Source: Corydoras sp. C115 (lineage: Eukaryota; Chordata; Actinopteri; Siluriformes; Callichthyidae). Taken from it: a stretch of 64,000 bases of DNA. The notes beneath the pieces were generated by a model. It saw only the letters and a program-made list of their open reading frames with translations, ran no database searches and was not told the origin of the DNA. Below, one piece after another: positions 1-13,440 of this stretch; positions within the stretch are counted from its first letter, which is position 1, and the number at the start of each line of letters is the position of its first letter. Location of the stretch: positions 2,476,001 through 2,540,000 of the forward strand of contig JAFMOC010000051.1 in assembly GCA_019802505.1 (NCBI GenBank), given 5' to 3'. Position numbers and translations under genes: made by a program.

Positions 1-295
1 CACAGTAAAAGAGAAGGAACTGTAAACTACAAAAGTGTCAAAACAAAGAAGTGTTGTACTGTGGCATTTAAACCAATGTAAGTTCATTTGAATTGTCTAT
101 GCCAGGACCCCTTGTACAGTATAACTGATAAATATACAGTGCATGTGTCTATTTAAGTGTTTTAAGAGATTTAGCTAAATCTAAAACTACTAATCTAGAA
201 ATCAATGTACAGAAGGAATATTTTATTTATCTGAAAATAAATATATTTTGCAATGTCAGCATTCTAGCATTTTGCAATAGTGTATGAACTCCAAC

Positions 296-3200
296 CTTTT
301 GGCTGTCAGAATCACAGAAGGTCAGGCCAAAGTAGTCCTTCTCCAGCAGGTTCAGCTGCTCACAAACCATATTCATCAGCATTTGCCCTTTACAGGCTTT
401 CTGTCTCAGCAGAAAAAAACACAGACAAAACACACTTGAAACTAGATTGGCATAAATGTGAAAAAAGTTTGTTTATAACAAGTTATGACTAAATGACTAA
501 TTACAATGCTTTTAAAATGTATTGTCCTCTTCTGCAATTTGTTATAATAATGCCACTAATAATACAATACTGATAAAAAATAAAACATAAACCTGATGGA
601 ATTAAATAATAAACAAACATAAACCGTTTAATTGGAAAATGGTGTTGATTTCATGCAATCTTAGCTAGAACTGGTTCTCTTGTTTCAATGCTGTAATGAA
701 AGTTGATAGTTAACTGAAGGTTACCAACCTGTATAACAAACAAAGAACACCATGATTGGGCACAACAGTGTCTGAGTAAACTTACTAAGATTTATAATCT
801 AAAATGCAAATTTTACTCACAAAGTACAGGCTTAATTTGAACACTTTAAATTAACAATCACAGCTGGTTGGGGAGGGGGGTTTACAAGCCAAAGTTTACA
901 ACTTTAAAATAATGTGCCTGCCTTAATTTAGGAAAATTTGTAATAACTGAATAATTAATTGTCAACTGGATATTAAATATATCCGGGTAAATGCAAATGT
1001 AATCATTATGCTTTAGATATTTGAGATATATTTTAATGCTTCTAGATTTTTGCAATATCATTATTTAGTGTTTATATCTTGTTTTTTAAAAAGTCTTTTC
1101 TAAATCTTAGTTATAACTAGCATCATTTTAAAATGCAATAAAGTTTAATAAACACAAACCATTTATTATTTACTGAATTATTCATTTTCTTATTAGTATG
1201 TGTCTAACCCGGAGGTAAAAGACAGGTTGCCAGTCCATTACAGGGCAGACACAAATATACTTAAACACGCTCATCAAAGCTGGGAACAAAGTATTATCTC
1301 TAATTCACCTTTTCTTAATGTCTTTGGACTGTGAAAACCTGCATAAATGGGGGAAGAACATGCAAATTCCCATAAAAAAGAACTCTGGACATAAAACCAG
1401 GCACACTACATCCACTAACTTCCTGTGAACCATGACAGAAATGGTTATATTTTTAATAAAGTTACAGACTTTCCACTTTTTATGCATCCCCATACATTTT
1501 TAAATGAAAGTAGGCCATACTTAAAAACATTTTCTCTAAACATGTTCCAAGGCCTCAAGGTAGTAGGAGGTTGTACTCCTTTGAAGCAAAGGTTTACAAG
1601 TGAATCCTACAGGCCTGTCTTTTTCATTCCAGCAGCAGAATATTTTGCCTTGCATTATATTTGAACTCAAATAATGTTTGATAAAAATAACAAATTAGAC
1701 AAAGTATGGCTCAAAATATCTGCAATGTAACCATGCTTGAATTTAAAACAAATTGTGTGCCAATAAAATAGACTAATATTGCATGGCAGTCAGCTGTGTA
1801 CAGACATAGTATGAGAGACAGCATAGCCTTAAATGCTTCAGTCCTTTTTCTTTGCACCTTGTAGTCTCACACCAAAGGGGCTAATAATAAAAAAGGAGTC
1901 AAGCTGAAAAGGTGGAGGTAGCTGACATTAAAGTAATAGAATGTAACCTCAGTTCACATTTTCTGGCTCCAGCCTTCTTTTAAGAATTTCAGTAAAAAGT
2001 AAGGGCACATACCTCAAAGCTAAATGCTAAGTGACATAAATCATTCATTTGTTCCTCAGCTGTATTGTTTTAAATATTGTAACATACTCATGTCCTTATT
2101 ACAAAGACAGGTACCATCATTTAAAACAGTACTGTTAACATCAATAAAACAAAATGTAAACAGTGCACTGTACCATCAACTATCTTGCGTTCTTGTTTTG
2201 AATTCAGTTTTGAATTCATTTTAATTTTTGTGGCAAGAATAAACTTGAACAGCACCCTACTTTAGAAAAATGTAACCTTTTTGATGCACAGCTCCTTAAA
2301 AGCATGTTAGAAACTTTGATTCTGACTTTGATAGAGTTTAGAAAAAGGTCTCTAAAAGGAGTGCTGGGAAAATAGAAGGCATGAATTAAAGCGTCTAAAT
2401 TCGCCCACACAGACCTGTTGAGGACATCTTTATGACATGCTCTGCTTAGCCTTTCCTATTAAATTCCAACCTTTCGGTTGGTTGAGCTCTGAATTTTGGA
2501 GAGGGGAGGGGTACTAAGGCTGAAACACATTTTTAAAACTGTGTTCTGACACACAAATAATCTCAGTATTGTGTGTCTATGGAGGCCATTTGAGCACAGT
2601 TAAGAACTTACTGTTCTATTGCTGTAGCCCATTTGCTTTAAAATTTTAACATGTTATTTGTTCAGAGATGTTCTTATGCATACCCTAGTTATGTGTATGA
2701 GTTATTGTTACTTTTCTATCAGCCCAACCAGTCTTGTCTCATTCATCAGAACTGCCATTCATTGGATGTTTTAGCAGAGCGTGGTCAACACCTAAATGCT
2801 AGAGATGGTTATGAATATGAAAACCATTAGATCAGTTTTGGAAACAATCACGGACTAGCCTATCTAGCACTCATAGCTATATTACATTATAAGTAACCTA
2901 AATCACTTTTCTCTTCTTTCATTCTAATGCTCTGTTTGCACTATAGCAGATCATATTGCCCTGTGATTGGCTGATGAGATATTAGCATTAACATGCAGCT
3001 GAAGAGTTGAACCTAATAAAGTGATTACCTTACCAGCAGTGTAAAAAAAAAAAATTTTTTTTTTGAAAATATTTTTTCCTCTTTCTAAATGATAATCTAC
3101 TTATTGCAATTACTGGGCTTTTCTTTGTCTGTTTACTTGCCACTGTTTTACACCACCCTTCAATTTGCTGCCCACGCATCACAGTTTTTTCCAAGAGCAT

Positions 3201-6200
3201 GATGCATATATACAGAGAACAAGGGAACAAACAGAAAATGTGTCGAGGCTGACCCCTCGTCCAAAACCTTTGGGCACACTTTTAAGCTTGTTTTTTCTAA
3301 AAAAAAAAATTTCACATCAGCTACTTCTATGTAAGAATTACTTCTCAGAAAATTTTAGCATTTTTTTTTGTCTTCAGTGTATTCTGAAGTGCTTTAGCCA
3401 TGACTCTAGCAGAGTTAACTAAATGATACCGAATAGTTAAAATAGCAAAGTAATTTTAGATACTTTAGTATCTAGTTATAAACTCATGCACATGCTTCTA
3501 TCTTATTAAGATGTCATTGACAAGTAGCTGGACCACCTCAAGGCTGTTTTAAAAACAAAATGTGGCAGAGGCAACGTGCTTAAGATGCCGGATTTCTAAG
3601 TGTCGCTCTACAAAGACGCTGAGTATTCACCGCCCAGGGAGCATGGTTCCCACAGCAACAGGAAGACAGACCATCTGTTTCTATGGAAACCGAAGTGACG
3701 AGGGTTTTTCCCCCTTGTGTGAGTGTCTCTCTTTTCAACCTCTAATAGCTGAAGCACAAAGCTTAATGTTTTTAAGAGAATGGATGTGGGAGTGAGAAGC
3801 AGAGCTTAAAGTACAAAAAACTTCTTAGGAATTCTTCAGACTCAGTTGGAGAAGCAAACCATCAAAAAATACATAAATGTTGAAGTAAGAATTTCGGGAG
3901 GTGCTAATTACTTCATAATTTTAAAACTGAAGTAAACAATACTGAAGACTCCACAAGCAATAAAAGCAATCTAGTGGTGGAGTTTACATTTTTTATTCAC
4001 CCTTAGTGCAGTGCACCTGATAAAGTACACTAGTTGTTAATGAATTTTTGCATTCGTCTATGTATAGAAAATCCAACTAATGTAGATTGATTACAAATTT
4101 TTAGAAATAGAATACCATAGTGTGCTAAATAAGATCTTTTTTTTTTAATTAAGCAAATGTAATCAAAACATTGGCGATATTTTAAAACAATAATTAAATA
4201 TAGATCTATTTGATTACAAATCCTTATCTTAATTGGTTTGTTAACTGCTGATTGAGGCTCAAAGTTAAGTTCTTTTTTCTCTTCATAATAGATGAACTGT
4301 ACAGTCGGGTGGCAAATGATTTTGAAATCCCACAGTTTAAACATACGGAGTATGATCATCTACACTAGTTGCATTCTTAGTGGAGTTTGGTATGGTTTCC
4401 CTTTGGGCTTTTTGTTAAAAGGGCTAAACATTTGAAATATCTGACCAGGAAAATGTTTTTTTTTCTGTTTGGTTAATAAAGTTTGATGTCTTTTTTTTAT
4501 AAGGTTAAAATTGTGTCAAGAATTCATCCATGTTTTTACTGGTCACAGCAGTGCACTTGACATTTAGCGTGTGGGTGTGGGTGGGTAAATGTGTAACTTT
4601 TTTTTAACCCACTTGCATTCTGCAGTAACCCTCCACATGTCTGCCTTTGTTGAATGTGTGGGAGAAAAAGTAAGGCATGGGTATATAAGTCTTTTATTAA
4701 ATAATTTCTTACTGCAATTTTACACCTTTTAAATATGCCAAGAGCTGACAATTAACAGGGTTATGCTTTAATGCTTAAAAATAAGAATTATTATTATGAC
4801 AGCAAAATAAACAGCAAAAAAATTAGATGCACCCAGATCCAAATTGCCTTTAGTATAATGTATTATTTAGCTTAGCATTATATATTTTGGACATAAAGTG
4901 TATGCTTCTTTTTTGTCTCTATCCAGTCAGAAACAGGTTCTAAGGGACTGTCAGTGAATGAATTTCAGTGTGCCTGCTCATCTAGAGTGGAGGTTAATTA
5001 CTGCGTCATACTTGCATCTCATAAATTTACAGAATGAACTGCAAATGTGAGAATAGTACCACTTCCTTCACTCAAGCTTAGTCACAGTTCCTATAGGTGA
5101 TATGCATACCATATGCAACTTGAACTGCCTTTGTGCATAATTTCAGGACCGTGTTTTTGCTTTTTGCAGTGTTTTGGCTTTAAAAACTATAATAATTTAC
5201 CACAGTCTGTCCAAGGTTATGAGAATATTAATAAGTTGATCTTTAAGGCCTCCCGCTGCTTGAGCCAGTCACACCAAGTGCATATCAACTTGCTCAATGA
5301 CCTGAACAATCATCTTATATCTCATATTAAAGTTGGATACAATACCATCTTTTTTCCTGAGCCACATGCACCATAGTGCAAATTTGCCATAGTACAATTT
5401 ACCCTACATTTTATCGACTGACTTGATTAATAAAGTCCACTTTTTTAGCTTTAGGGTTAGAACACATTTAATCCCTGATCAGCAATGTCTTTTTTCTTTA
5501 TAGTTTAGTGAGCATAACACTGGAAACAGGCATTCTTCCTTTGAAAGAAGTCTCACCTGCTGTTTTACTATTGGATATCATAATCTATCACACAGGGAAA
5601 GTCTTTGAGGGCAGGACAACCTGCCATAGCTTTTATCTACAACCAGTGTGTGGTGATCCCTTGAGAACAAATAGCATGTAAGAATCACACTACGATATAT
5701 CATGATCCCCTACAGCCAGAGTCAGAGAGCATGACACATGCAATCATTGAGTCAGGTCCAGCAGTTGAGTGATGCATTACTTGCCACAAGTTTCATAATT
5801 ATCGGCAGGCTGGAAAAGGATGTTTGAAAACTTCTGAAAAAAACGCAAATCACTTTCACTAAAATAACAAAAGAAATAGGCCCTTAAATTTTGAAAACCA
5901 GAATTAGAGATGCTGTTCTTATAGAGGGTTCTCAATCCTCCCTTGTAGCCAACATTTATTAACTCACCACACATTGCTTAAGCAAAAATACAAACCACTT
6001 GTTGTGGCAAGTTGTGTTGTAAATTTGTGGTCAATGCCAATTCAGTTCTGCCTAAATTCAGCACTCTGAGTATAAGAAATCGAATGGACTGGCAGCTTCA
6101 TGAACAAATCATCAATGTTTCTCAGTGTGATAGTTGAATGGTATAAACAAGTTCAGTTTAAGGAGCAGTTGTTAAAGTTAGCTGTAATGCTAAGATACAG

Positions 6201-8625
6201 TGATTGTGATATTAGTTAAATAATTGTTCTCTTCAATATAGACTTTATACACACTCTTCTGAGCCCATGGTCCTTCACGTTACATTTTCTTTAACTTGCC
6301 ACAGATTCAACATTGCTTAGGCAGGAGCTGTAGTTTGTTAATTCTTTTGTTGTTTATTTTTCTTATATTTATTATTTTTATTTCTGTGTGAAATAATTCA
6401 AACAAGACATTTTGAAGGCTAAGCAAAAACTATATTTTGTGACTTAATATCCACATTTTTATAGGACTTTAAAATTATAAAGCTGTCATTGTACATATGG
6501 TGCATCTGAAATTTATAAGCTAATATGTACCAATTGTCTCTATCTCGTAAAATTGTTATTTTGCCTAATTATTTTGATGTACCATTTTATTACATCAACA
6601 GTTTTCCAACCTTTATGGCTTCTTACAAATAAGTAGAAGTTCCATTAAAAAGTGGTTTCCTTTTATTTTATATATGATTTAATGTTTCAATTTTTAAACA
6701 TTTGCTTCAAACTGTTTTAAACAGTTTTTAATTTATACCATTAATTCCACCCTAAGCATCTACAAAATAAACACGCTGCTTCACATATATTTCTAAAGTC
6801 ATATAAACTAATTGCTACTAATCAAATGACCAACACTTTCAATTTTGTATTTTAATTCAACTATGATATTTCATGGCAAACTTTGTAATGGAGAATGTTT
6901 TTTTTCATTGTTTTATTAATTATTTTTACTTAAGTAAAGGTACAAAACAGCAACTGGGTAAAAGAAGAGACACAACCCTGGGCAGGACCCCAGTCCATTG
7001 TAGGACAGATGAACAGGCAAGCACATGCATGCACGCATTCACATCTAGTGTCAATTTATTTATTATTTTAAAATTAATATACTATTCCAGTTTTTTAACA
7101 ATTAAAAGAAACTAGGACTCTTGAATGTAACCCACATAGACTATCGGAGAACATGCAAATCCCATAGAAATTGGACTCTTTGTTGGCTTTAAAAAATCCA
7201 GCCCACTTTTGGTTATGAGACTACAGTATTATTCACTGCACCATGCAGGTCTAACATGAATTTTTTTTTTTTTATTAAAACATTATTTAATATTTATTAT
7301 TCATTTTAATATTGGTCTATTTTAGGAAAAAATAATACATAACTATTAGTTTATGAAAGTTAATTCAGAAAGTGTCATACCTCTACACCAGCTTCAAAGT
7401 CTGAACCATCGAGTAGCGTGACTTTGACAGGTACTGTCTTTGGCTTTTTGGAGGATTTCTGTGGGGACCTGGACATCCTGCTGGGGGTCTTTTCAGATGA
7501 ATCATCTGTGTCACGGTGCTCATCTGACATCTTTGAATCATGATCCTTAAAAACAACATAATTACTTATAAGTACAATGTGTATTTGTTTTTCATTCAAA
7601 TTTCTCGAAACATTGTGTACATATTTCTCATAATAAAAAATTTGAATATAATTCTAAAATCTTGTTGAAGATGGGTATATGACGAAGTTGTAGGAATAGT
7701 ATCACCAAAGATTAATGGACATTTAGGTCTTTTATTTTTCCTTCATCTGAAATAGCATGTCGTGTGATCAGATGTGAAACAAACTGCTGTTCCGTCAGAG
7801 TGTTAAAAACCACATTTCCGTATGTTACCCTATTTTTCAAACTAACAGATGTTGTTGATTGCAAGCCATAAGGCGAGATGACTAAGGAAAACTCATAAAC
7901 AACATTGTTTTTCCAATTGACTTCAGCTCAGTTTTCTTAACAGCCCCTAATTATACCCGTATATCAAGTTGTAGATCAAGCAACAGGATGATGTTTGTTG
8001 TATTAAGCTTATTCAGAGTGCAGCAATAAACCCATGGGGTGGTGGCTCTAAACAGCATTTGCAGAAAGATATAGAAGTTGTCATCATTTTGGAGTTGGCA
8101 CTATGTTAGTTATGCCCATATTTGGCATAACGGGTTTTGGCAGAACATTTAATGACAAAAATAAATGGGTACTTTACAAACCTGACATTTTCCTCTAGGA
8201 CATTACTATTACATTATCTTGACCTTGTAACATAATGTGAAAACTCTGCCTACAACTAATAGTTTTAAGTGGTAAACATCCTTATTTACCACAAAACAAT
8301 AATATAAGTGATTTATTGCCATTAAAAATCAAGTCCTAAATACATGCATAGTAAGGTCTATAAAATGATCCACATTCTACAGTGGTCTAAATTACTTACT
8401 TTTAAATACATATTGCTTCATTTATGTAACCCCAGTTGGGTTTATTAACCAAAGTTATTTATTGGTGTGTTTTTCAATTTCTAATTTTGAAAAAAAAGGC
8501 TAATATGAAGCACAGGTTAACACAGGACAAAATTCTGGTCTTAATAGACATACCTGATCCTTTGCTCTTCTGCCGTCACCCTCCATGGCATTCTTCACAT
8601 CAGACGTGGAACCTTTCTCTGACAT
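296..8625 (-). CDS. epb41l1: Protein 4.1 family member, likely band 4.1-like protein 1 (5' exons only)
   Basis: Three coding exons are joined in phase 0 on the minus strand: 8625-8554 (24 codons, starting ATG at 8625), 7545-7381 (55 codons) and 400-296 (35 codons). All introns have GT-AG ends. The 114 residues read are an acidic, Ser/Thr-rich head followed by the start of the FERM domain: VKVTLLDGSDFEAGVE at about 40-55 of exon 2, then KGQMLMNMVCEQLNLLEKDY and FGLTFCDSDSQK. This matches the FERM F1 lobe of the 4.1 family. The FGLTFCD-DSQK run and the SEKTPS/SPQK head favour EPB41L1 over EPB41, EPB41L2 or EPB41L3. The family links membrane proteins to spectrin-actin at the cell cortex. The remaining FERM, spectrin-actin and C-terminal parts lie beyond position 1. 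A 3' splice site at 8643/8642, just upstream of the ATG, suggests a separate 5' non-coding exon. Paralogue choice is inference. Confidence 0.87.
1195..1440 (-). repeat. Degenerate tRNA-derived SINE remnant
   Basis: The order of blocks is that of the SINE family seen intact elsewhere in the window: 'ccagtccattacagggcag', then 'tttggactgtg', then 'agaacatgcaaattcc'. Divergence is high and the ends cannot be placed, so this is an old copy. Confidence 0.55.
3646..3690. promoter_or_regulatory. Two X-box-like (RFX) motifs in an epb41l1 intron
   Basis: GTTCCCACAGCAAC at 3646-3659 and GTTTCTATGGAAAC at 3677-3690 both approximate the RFX X-box (GTNRCC, 0-3 nt, RGYAAC); the second is a near-perfect palindrome. 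They lie 31 bp apart in a GC-richer patch inside an AT-rich intron, which fits an intronic enhancer or alternative promoter. Binding is not shown by the sequence. Confidence 0.4.
6960..7250 (-). repeat. Degenerate SINE remnant, interrupted
   Basis: The blocks 'ccccagtccattgtaggac', 'ggagaacatgcaaatccca' and a worn tRNA-like head near 7215-7250 are in SINE order. About 100 bp of unrelated AT-rich sequence interrupts them around 7050-7120. It ends about 130 bp from epb41l1 coding exon 2. Confidence 0.5.
7546..8553 (-). other. epb41l1 intron between coding exons 1 and 2
   Basis: A 1-kb AT-rich intron with donor gtatgt after 8554 and acceptor ttaag before 7545. I see no exon, repeat or RNA gene in it. 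Confidence 0.75.
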
Positions 8626-10112
8626 TCTAAGCATTTACAGCCCTGTACAAAATAAATCATATGGTGAGATGCAGGGTATCTGTCACACATGCAAACAACA
8701 GTATTGACAATCTTCTTTCTTTCAGCAGGATTAATATCAGTTCTTTATTACTGGACTGCCAATAAAATCCACCCAGCCCAAAGGATATATGACGCCTTAA
8801 AACTCCAACAAACAGGTAATGACTCATTATTCAAAGCGTGACTACACAACTTCTTACCTACAAAGAAAAACTGTGCCTCAAGATACAAATAGAATTCTCT
8901 CTACAAATCCTGGCAACCCAAGATAAAGATTAGTTAAAATGGTTAAAAAGACCTACACTTTTAGATTAGTTAGTTTCGTCTCTTATTGAAACAATGAGAA
9001 ATAGCAAATAATAATGTTGAATTACCACCCAAAAAAAACTTAAATAATACTTCTCAGAATTTTGAGATAACATATAGGTAATTGCCTTCAGTACTTTGTG
9101 CACCCCTGATTTATCTTCTCTTTTCTTTATCCTATATGTTTGGAAAATGCAGAGCTGAGAATAGAAAATATTCCCACTGACTCTTTCTAATAGTATAAGT
9201 TCCTAAACACGCTGTTGTGCATTTCTATTTTAAATAAACCCAAAGTTTTTTTTAAGGTGTAGATCTAAAGTGGTTTTCCTTTCCCTCTTTTTGCACCAAC
9301 CCCATCTTGACAAAGCATTTGCCACCTAAAAGTTACATCTTCCATTCATCCGACCATACAAATCAATGTTAAATGACAGGAAAGTTTTTTTAAAGTACTC
9401 CAAATAATATGTTAGTATGCGGGGGTGAGGTCTAAAGTAAGATTTGGTGACTTAATGACCACATTATTCTGTAACTTTCCAACGGGGATACTTGGGCATT
9501 TTGATTTATCTTTCTCCTTACTGCATGTGAAGAAAAAATAAACTCATTCAGGCACAATGCTCATTTTAATTAATGCCCTAAGTTGGATAGAGACATTTCC
9601 AGACAATTAGCAATTATTAAAGCCATTAACTGACTGACATTGTCTTTTTTTGAGTCATGGGTCTTTCATTCTTCCAGTTTAAAAAAAAATGACTAAGGCA
9701 TTTTGACCTATGTGTAACCTTGTATAATATATAACCATTTAAACAAGACATAGTGGTTCCTGTTTTGAAAGTTTCTAAATACTAATTTCTTTAAAGATAT
9801 TACAAATTAAATTTTGTTGATAGTGGCACATATGCAATTCTTATAAATAATTAGTTGGCATTTTGTTTAAAAATAGTAATTTATAGATTATGATTTGTTT
9901 GATTTGAGATTAAACTAATTCACTACTAGGTAAGTTATTCATTTTATCAATCATGAGTGGCTATAATCATAAAGGAGACTGTATACTTGGGGACAGTGTT
10001 CCATTAAAGAACTATGGCACATTTGTATTTAATTTCCTTACTTGTTTTTCTTGTTAGTTGTTATTACTTCTTTGCTTTTGTTTGATTAAATTACTGGTAA
10101 AAAAAGTTATAA

Positions 10113-10290
10113 ATCTGGAGGCTCTGTGGTTAACCTGGGGTTCCAGGTTGGAATCCCAATCTGGGTGGAGTTTCCATGTCCTCCCACAGTCCAAAAAACA
10201 TGGATTCAAGGTAAATTTAATGCTCTAAATTGCCCCTTATAATGTGTTTGTGTGTGTCTGTGTGAGTGAGTGTATGACCATTCATTTAAA
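10113..10290 (+). repeat. Degenerate SINE, head and central part
   Basis: In plus orientation it shows a box A-like 'ggctctgtggttaacc', a box B-like 'ggttggaatccc', 'tctgggtggagtttccatg', 'cccacagtccaaaaaacatg' and 'ctaaattgcccc'. This is the family consensus order with many substitutions and no tail. Confidence 0.65.
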
Positions 10291-11533
10291 CATACATGGT
10301 TTAACATTGTTTGAGGTGATAGAATATTAGTCAGAAGGTTTATTTGCATTGTAGGATAGTTGAGTAAATCTAGGAAAACCCTGGGACAGTGCCTTCATGA
10401 TTCTAGCTCCTCTGATTAAGGGTGTTTGTTGAATGACATGAGTGTAATGTTAAATGGTGAAAATGGTTTGAAAACCTAACTATTAAAACTAAATAACCAA
10501 TAATTTCACTCATTTTAATATTAATTATCAAATACCATTTGAATAAACACAAATTAAAGACCTGGTTTATTTCATGCAATAACACGACTGTATGAGGATT
10601 TTTATCATTCATATTTGTAATTAGAATCCACAATACTTTATTGGCTTTCTTTTCACACACACAATCCACACATGCAATTATTTCATCCCTAAGCCTCCCT
10701 CAGCCAGTTTCTAATCACAAACACACCCGTGTGCTCTTTTCACCTCAAGGACAGCTGTTAATTTACTGATGTGCAAAAAATGCACTTGTTGCTTAATTAA
10801 TCAGGCTGGTCATAAACAGCTTTCTCACGTCCATCTAGTGAACAGCAAATAGCACAGAGTTATGCTGCAAATTACAATACACAAAATGTTTGGCCAGCGC
10901 ACATTCATTTCCAACAAATATTTTGATGCCTTTAAAAGGGAGAAATAAATGCAAATACTTTGCATGGCTAAAGCCTGTATCAATTATAATACATTGCCTT
11001 ATTTTACTCTGTAGAAACCCAGAATAAACATGAAAAATGACAAGCAGGAAGATAAAAATCCGCACTCACTAAAATGACATTCATAAGAATCTAATGTCTT
11101 CTAATATTCACTGTATGTTTTATTCTCTTTTAATGAGCTTTGAAAATTTCACTAATGACATGGAAAAGGGCCTCTTTCTGCAGAGAAGGTGTCATTATGA
11201 TAAAATTGCAAGCATGTCTACTTGTGGAGGCAAATGGAATTCATAAGAAATACATTTAAAATATACAAGTATAAAAAAAATTTAGAATTATTCAATTTAT
11301 TTCAAGACTTTAATTTGGAAATGTGAACAATGTTGTTGTCCCTTTTTGCATTGCAAAACATTGCAACAAGTCATGTCATATGTATTAGGTAATCCTTCTT
11401 GTTCTACACTCCTTGTCTTTGTAATAGTTGCACTTAACATACATTTGTATTTTGGTAGTTTTACAATTACCGTTTGTTAGTAACTATTACTTTGCATATT
11501 TCGATAGCCACCTTTACCCTTTTTTTGTAATAG

Positions 11534-11600
11534 TAAGGACCACCACAGGGTCAACAGGGGTACTATTTGGGTGGTGGATGATTCTCAGCACAAAACCTAT
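11534..11600 (+). repeat. Short remnant of a common fish interspersed repeat
   Basis: The string 'gggtggtggatgattctcag' belongs to a repeat I recognise as widespread in fish genomes. Only about 65 bp are recognisable and it abuts the tandem duplication that follows. I cannot assign a class. Confidence 0.4.
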
Positions 11601-11655
11601 TCTAACTTTCTGGTCGCTTGTCCACAAAGAGAAGTTTGATCCCTGGTGGATCAGA

Positions 11656-11761
11656 AGAGAAGTGGCATTAAATGGGTGTTAAGTTTTTTTGTTTGTTTTT
11701 AGGACATGAATCAGAGCTGTTATATTGTTCTATATTTACCGAATATAGAAATAACCTTTGT

Positions 11762-11828
<67 letters not shown>

Positions 11829-12002
11829 ATGTAACATTTGTTTGTTTATTGTGTGCTAATAAAAGTAGAGAAGAGAAGAGAGAAGACAAGAGAAGTGGCA
11901 TCAAAGGGGTGTTAAGTTGTTTTTTTTTTTTGTTTGTTTTTTGGACATGAATCAGAGCTGTTATATTGTTCTATATTTGCCGAATATAGAAATAACCTTC
12001 GT

Positions 12003-12076
<74 letters not shown>

Positions 12077-12112
12077 GTAACATTTGTTTGTTTATTGTGT
12101 GGTAATAAAAGT
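11656..12112 (+). repeat. Tandem duplication of a ~215-bp unit containing (TA)n
   Basis: Copy 1 (about 11656-11866) and copy 2 (about 11890-12112) share the left flank 'gacatgaatcagagctgtta', a (TA)n tract (about 11766-11825 and 12004-12071) and the right flank 'gtaacatttgtttgtttatt'. They differ by a few substitutions and by TA length. A short AGAAG-rich spacer separates them. Open frames across the TA tracts (poly Ile-Tyr) are artefacts. Confidence 0.9.
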
Positions 12113-13400
12113 GTGAAGGATCTGGTAACTGTGGTCATGACTTTTAGATCAGATCTAGCTCATTGTGTATTTCATTACACTGCTAATAAACGTGAATAAT
12201 GAATCCACGCTCTGTGGCTCGAGCTGTAGGGATATCAAATCCACATAAAATGAGTCTGTGACTGCAGATTCAAGCTTGTGACAAGACTTCAATCCCAGTC
12301 CCCTGATCTATACTGAAAACCATCAGCTGTAAAGGGCAATCTGCAGGAGGCAATGTGACATGTTCTATTAAAGGGTGCATTTGAGGACTTGCTCTACAAT
12401 TTGACTACTTTTAACAAGTGTAACAATAGTGAGATGACTATAATGTGCATATATATAATTTGCTGTCAATTTTAGTCTTATACTAGACCAGGCTATGCTG
12501 TCTGTTGTTACACAGGATTCACATTAACAGCAGTTAGCAGAATTCAGTTCCAAGCTTCAATATTAGAGGTGATAATGATTCAGTCTGTCACATTAAAGGT
12601 AAGAAACCATGCCAAGGGGCCGACAGTGGAAGTATGGCACTACTTATAATCAAATCCTAAACCTTCTGTTCTACAAGTGGTACATGTACTGAGAAACCCC
12701 ACACCACTATCATCACTAATCATCTTCACCAAGAGTGTCAATAGGCAAAGTCTGCTAGTGTAATTTGTTTATCAACATTTAATTTCCACTGTGTCATTGG
12801 TTGTTCTCACTACAAGATACTAAAAAACACATTTCTGGGTGGTGACTTAAAACTAATCTTATATAAAGGTAATACAATTATGTTTACTTTTGAAGATGTC
12901 ACATTATACACATGAATTTTAGATGTTATTACTTAACAGAATACACTAGAATAATTAAAATGTTCAATGGATTTTCATACATGCTGTGTGTGTGTATGTA
13001 TATATATATATACATTTTTAATTAATTCTAGCTGAGAGCTTCTCTCATTTGTCAGTTTAAGACAAATGTCTCCTGCACTTCATTACATTTGCCACCGATC
13101 TATAGTGATTAACTCCAGTTGCTGACTAACATATTTTAATCAATGACTGGTTCAATGAAGACTGAGAGATGTAGTGTTTCATTTACATTGCTGTTTAATA
13201 CTTTGTGAACCTTTTCAAATCCTGTTTTTCTGCTTAAATTACCTTGACTATTGAAACAAATGACACAGCAATCTGAAGATGACAAAAAGATGGTAATTTG
13301 CTTTCATTGTTCTTTAATACAGAATAGCTTCAATTTGGGGAGGTTGGTGGATTTCCTCACATCCACTGCTTCAATTTCAAGGTCAGTAATTTCTTCTTTC

Positions 13401-13402
<2 letters not shown>

Positions 13403-13437
<35 letters not shown>
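13403..13437 (+). repeat. Poly(A) tract of 35 A
   Basis: An uninterrupted run of A. The sequence just upstream does not resemble a retrocopied gene and I see no target-site duplication, so it is listed as a simple repeat. Confidence 0.9.

Positions 13438-13440
<3 letters not shown>

Larger units (their letters stand above)
401..7380 (-). other. epb41l1 intron between coding exons 2 and 3
   Basis: About 7 kb of AT-rich sequence without a convincing exon. It holds two old SINE remnants (near 1200-1440 and 6960-7250) and a compact, more GC-rich patch at about 3540-3800 with two X-box-like motifs. Short open frames here do not resemble proteins and lack paired splice sites. Confidence 0.7.

Noticed and set aside
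11672..12105. Open frames with long Ile-Tyr runs
   Set aside because: They are translations of (TA)n microsatellites within a duplicated non-coding unit.
13403..13437. Poly(A) tract as the tail of a processed pseudogene
   Set aside because: No gene-like sequence lies upstream on either strand and no target-site duplication is visible.
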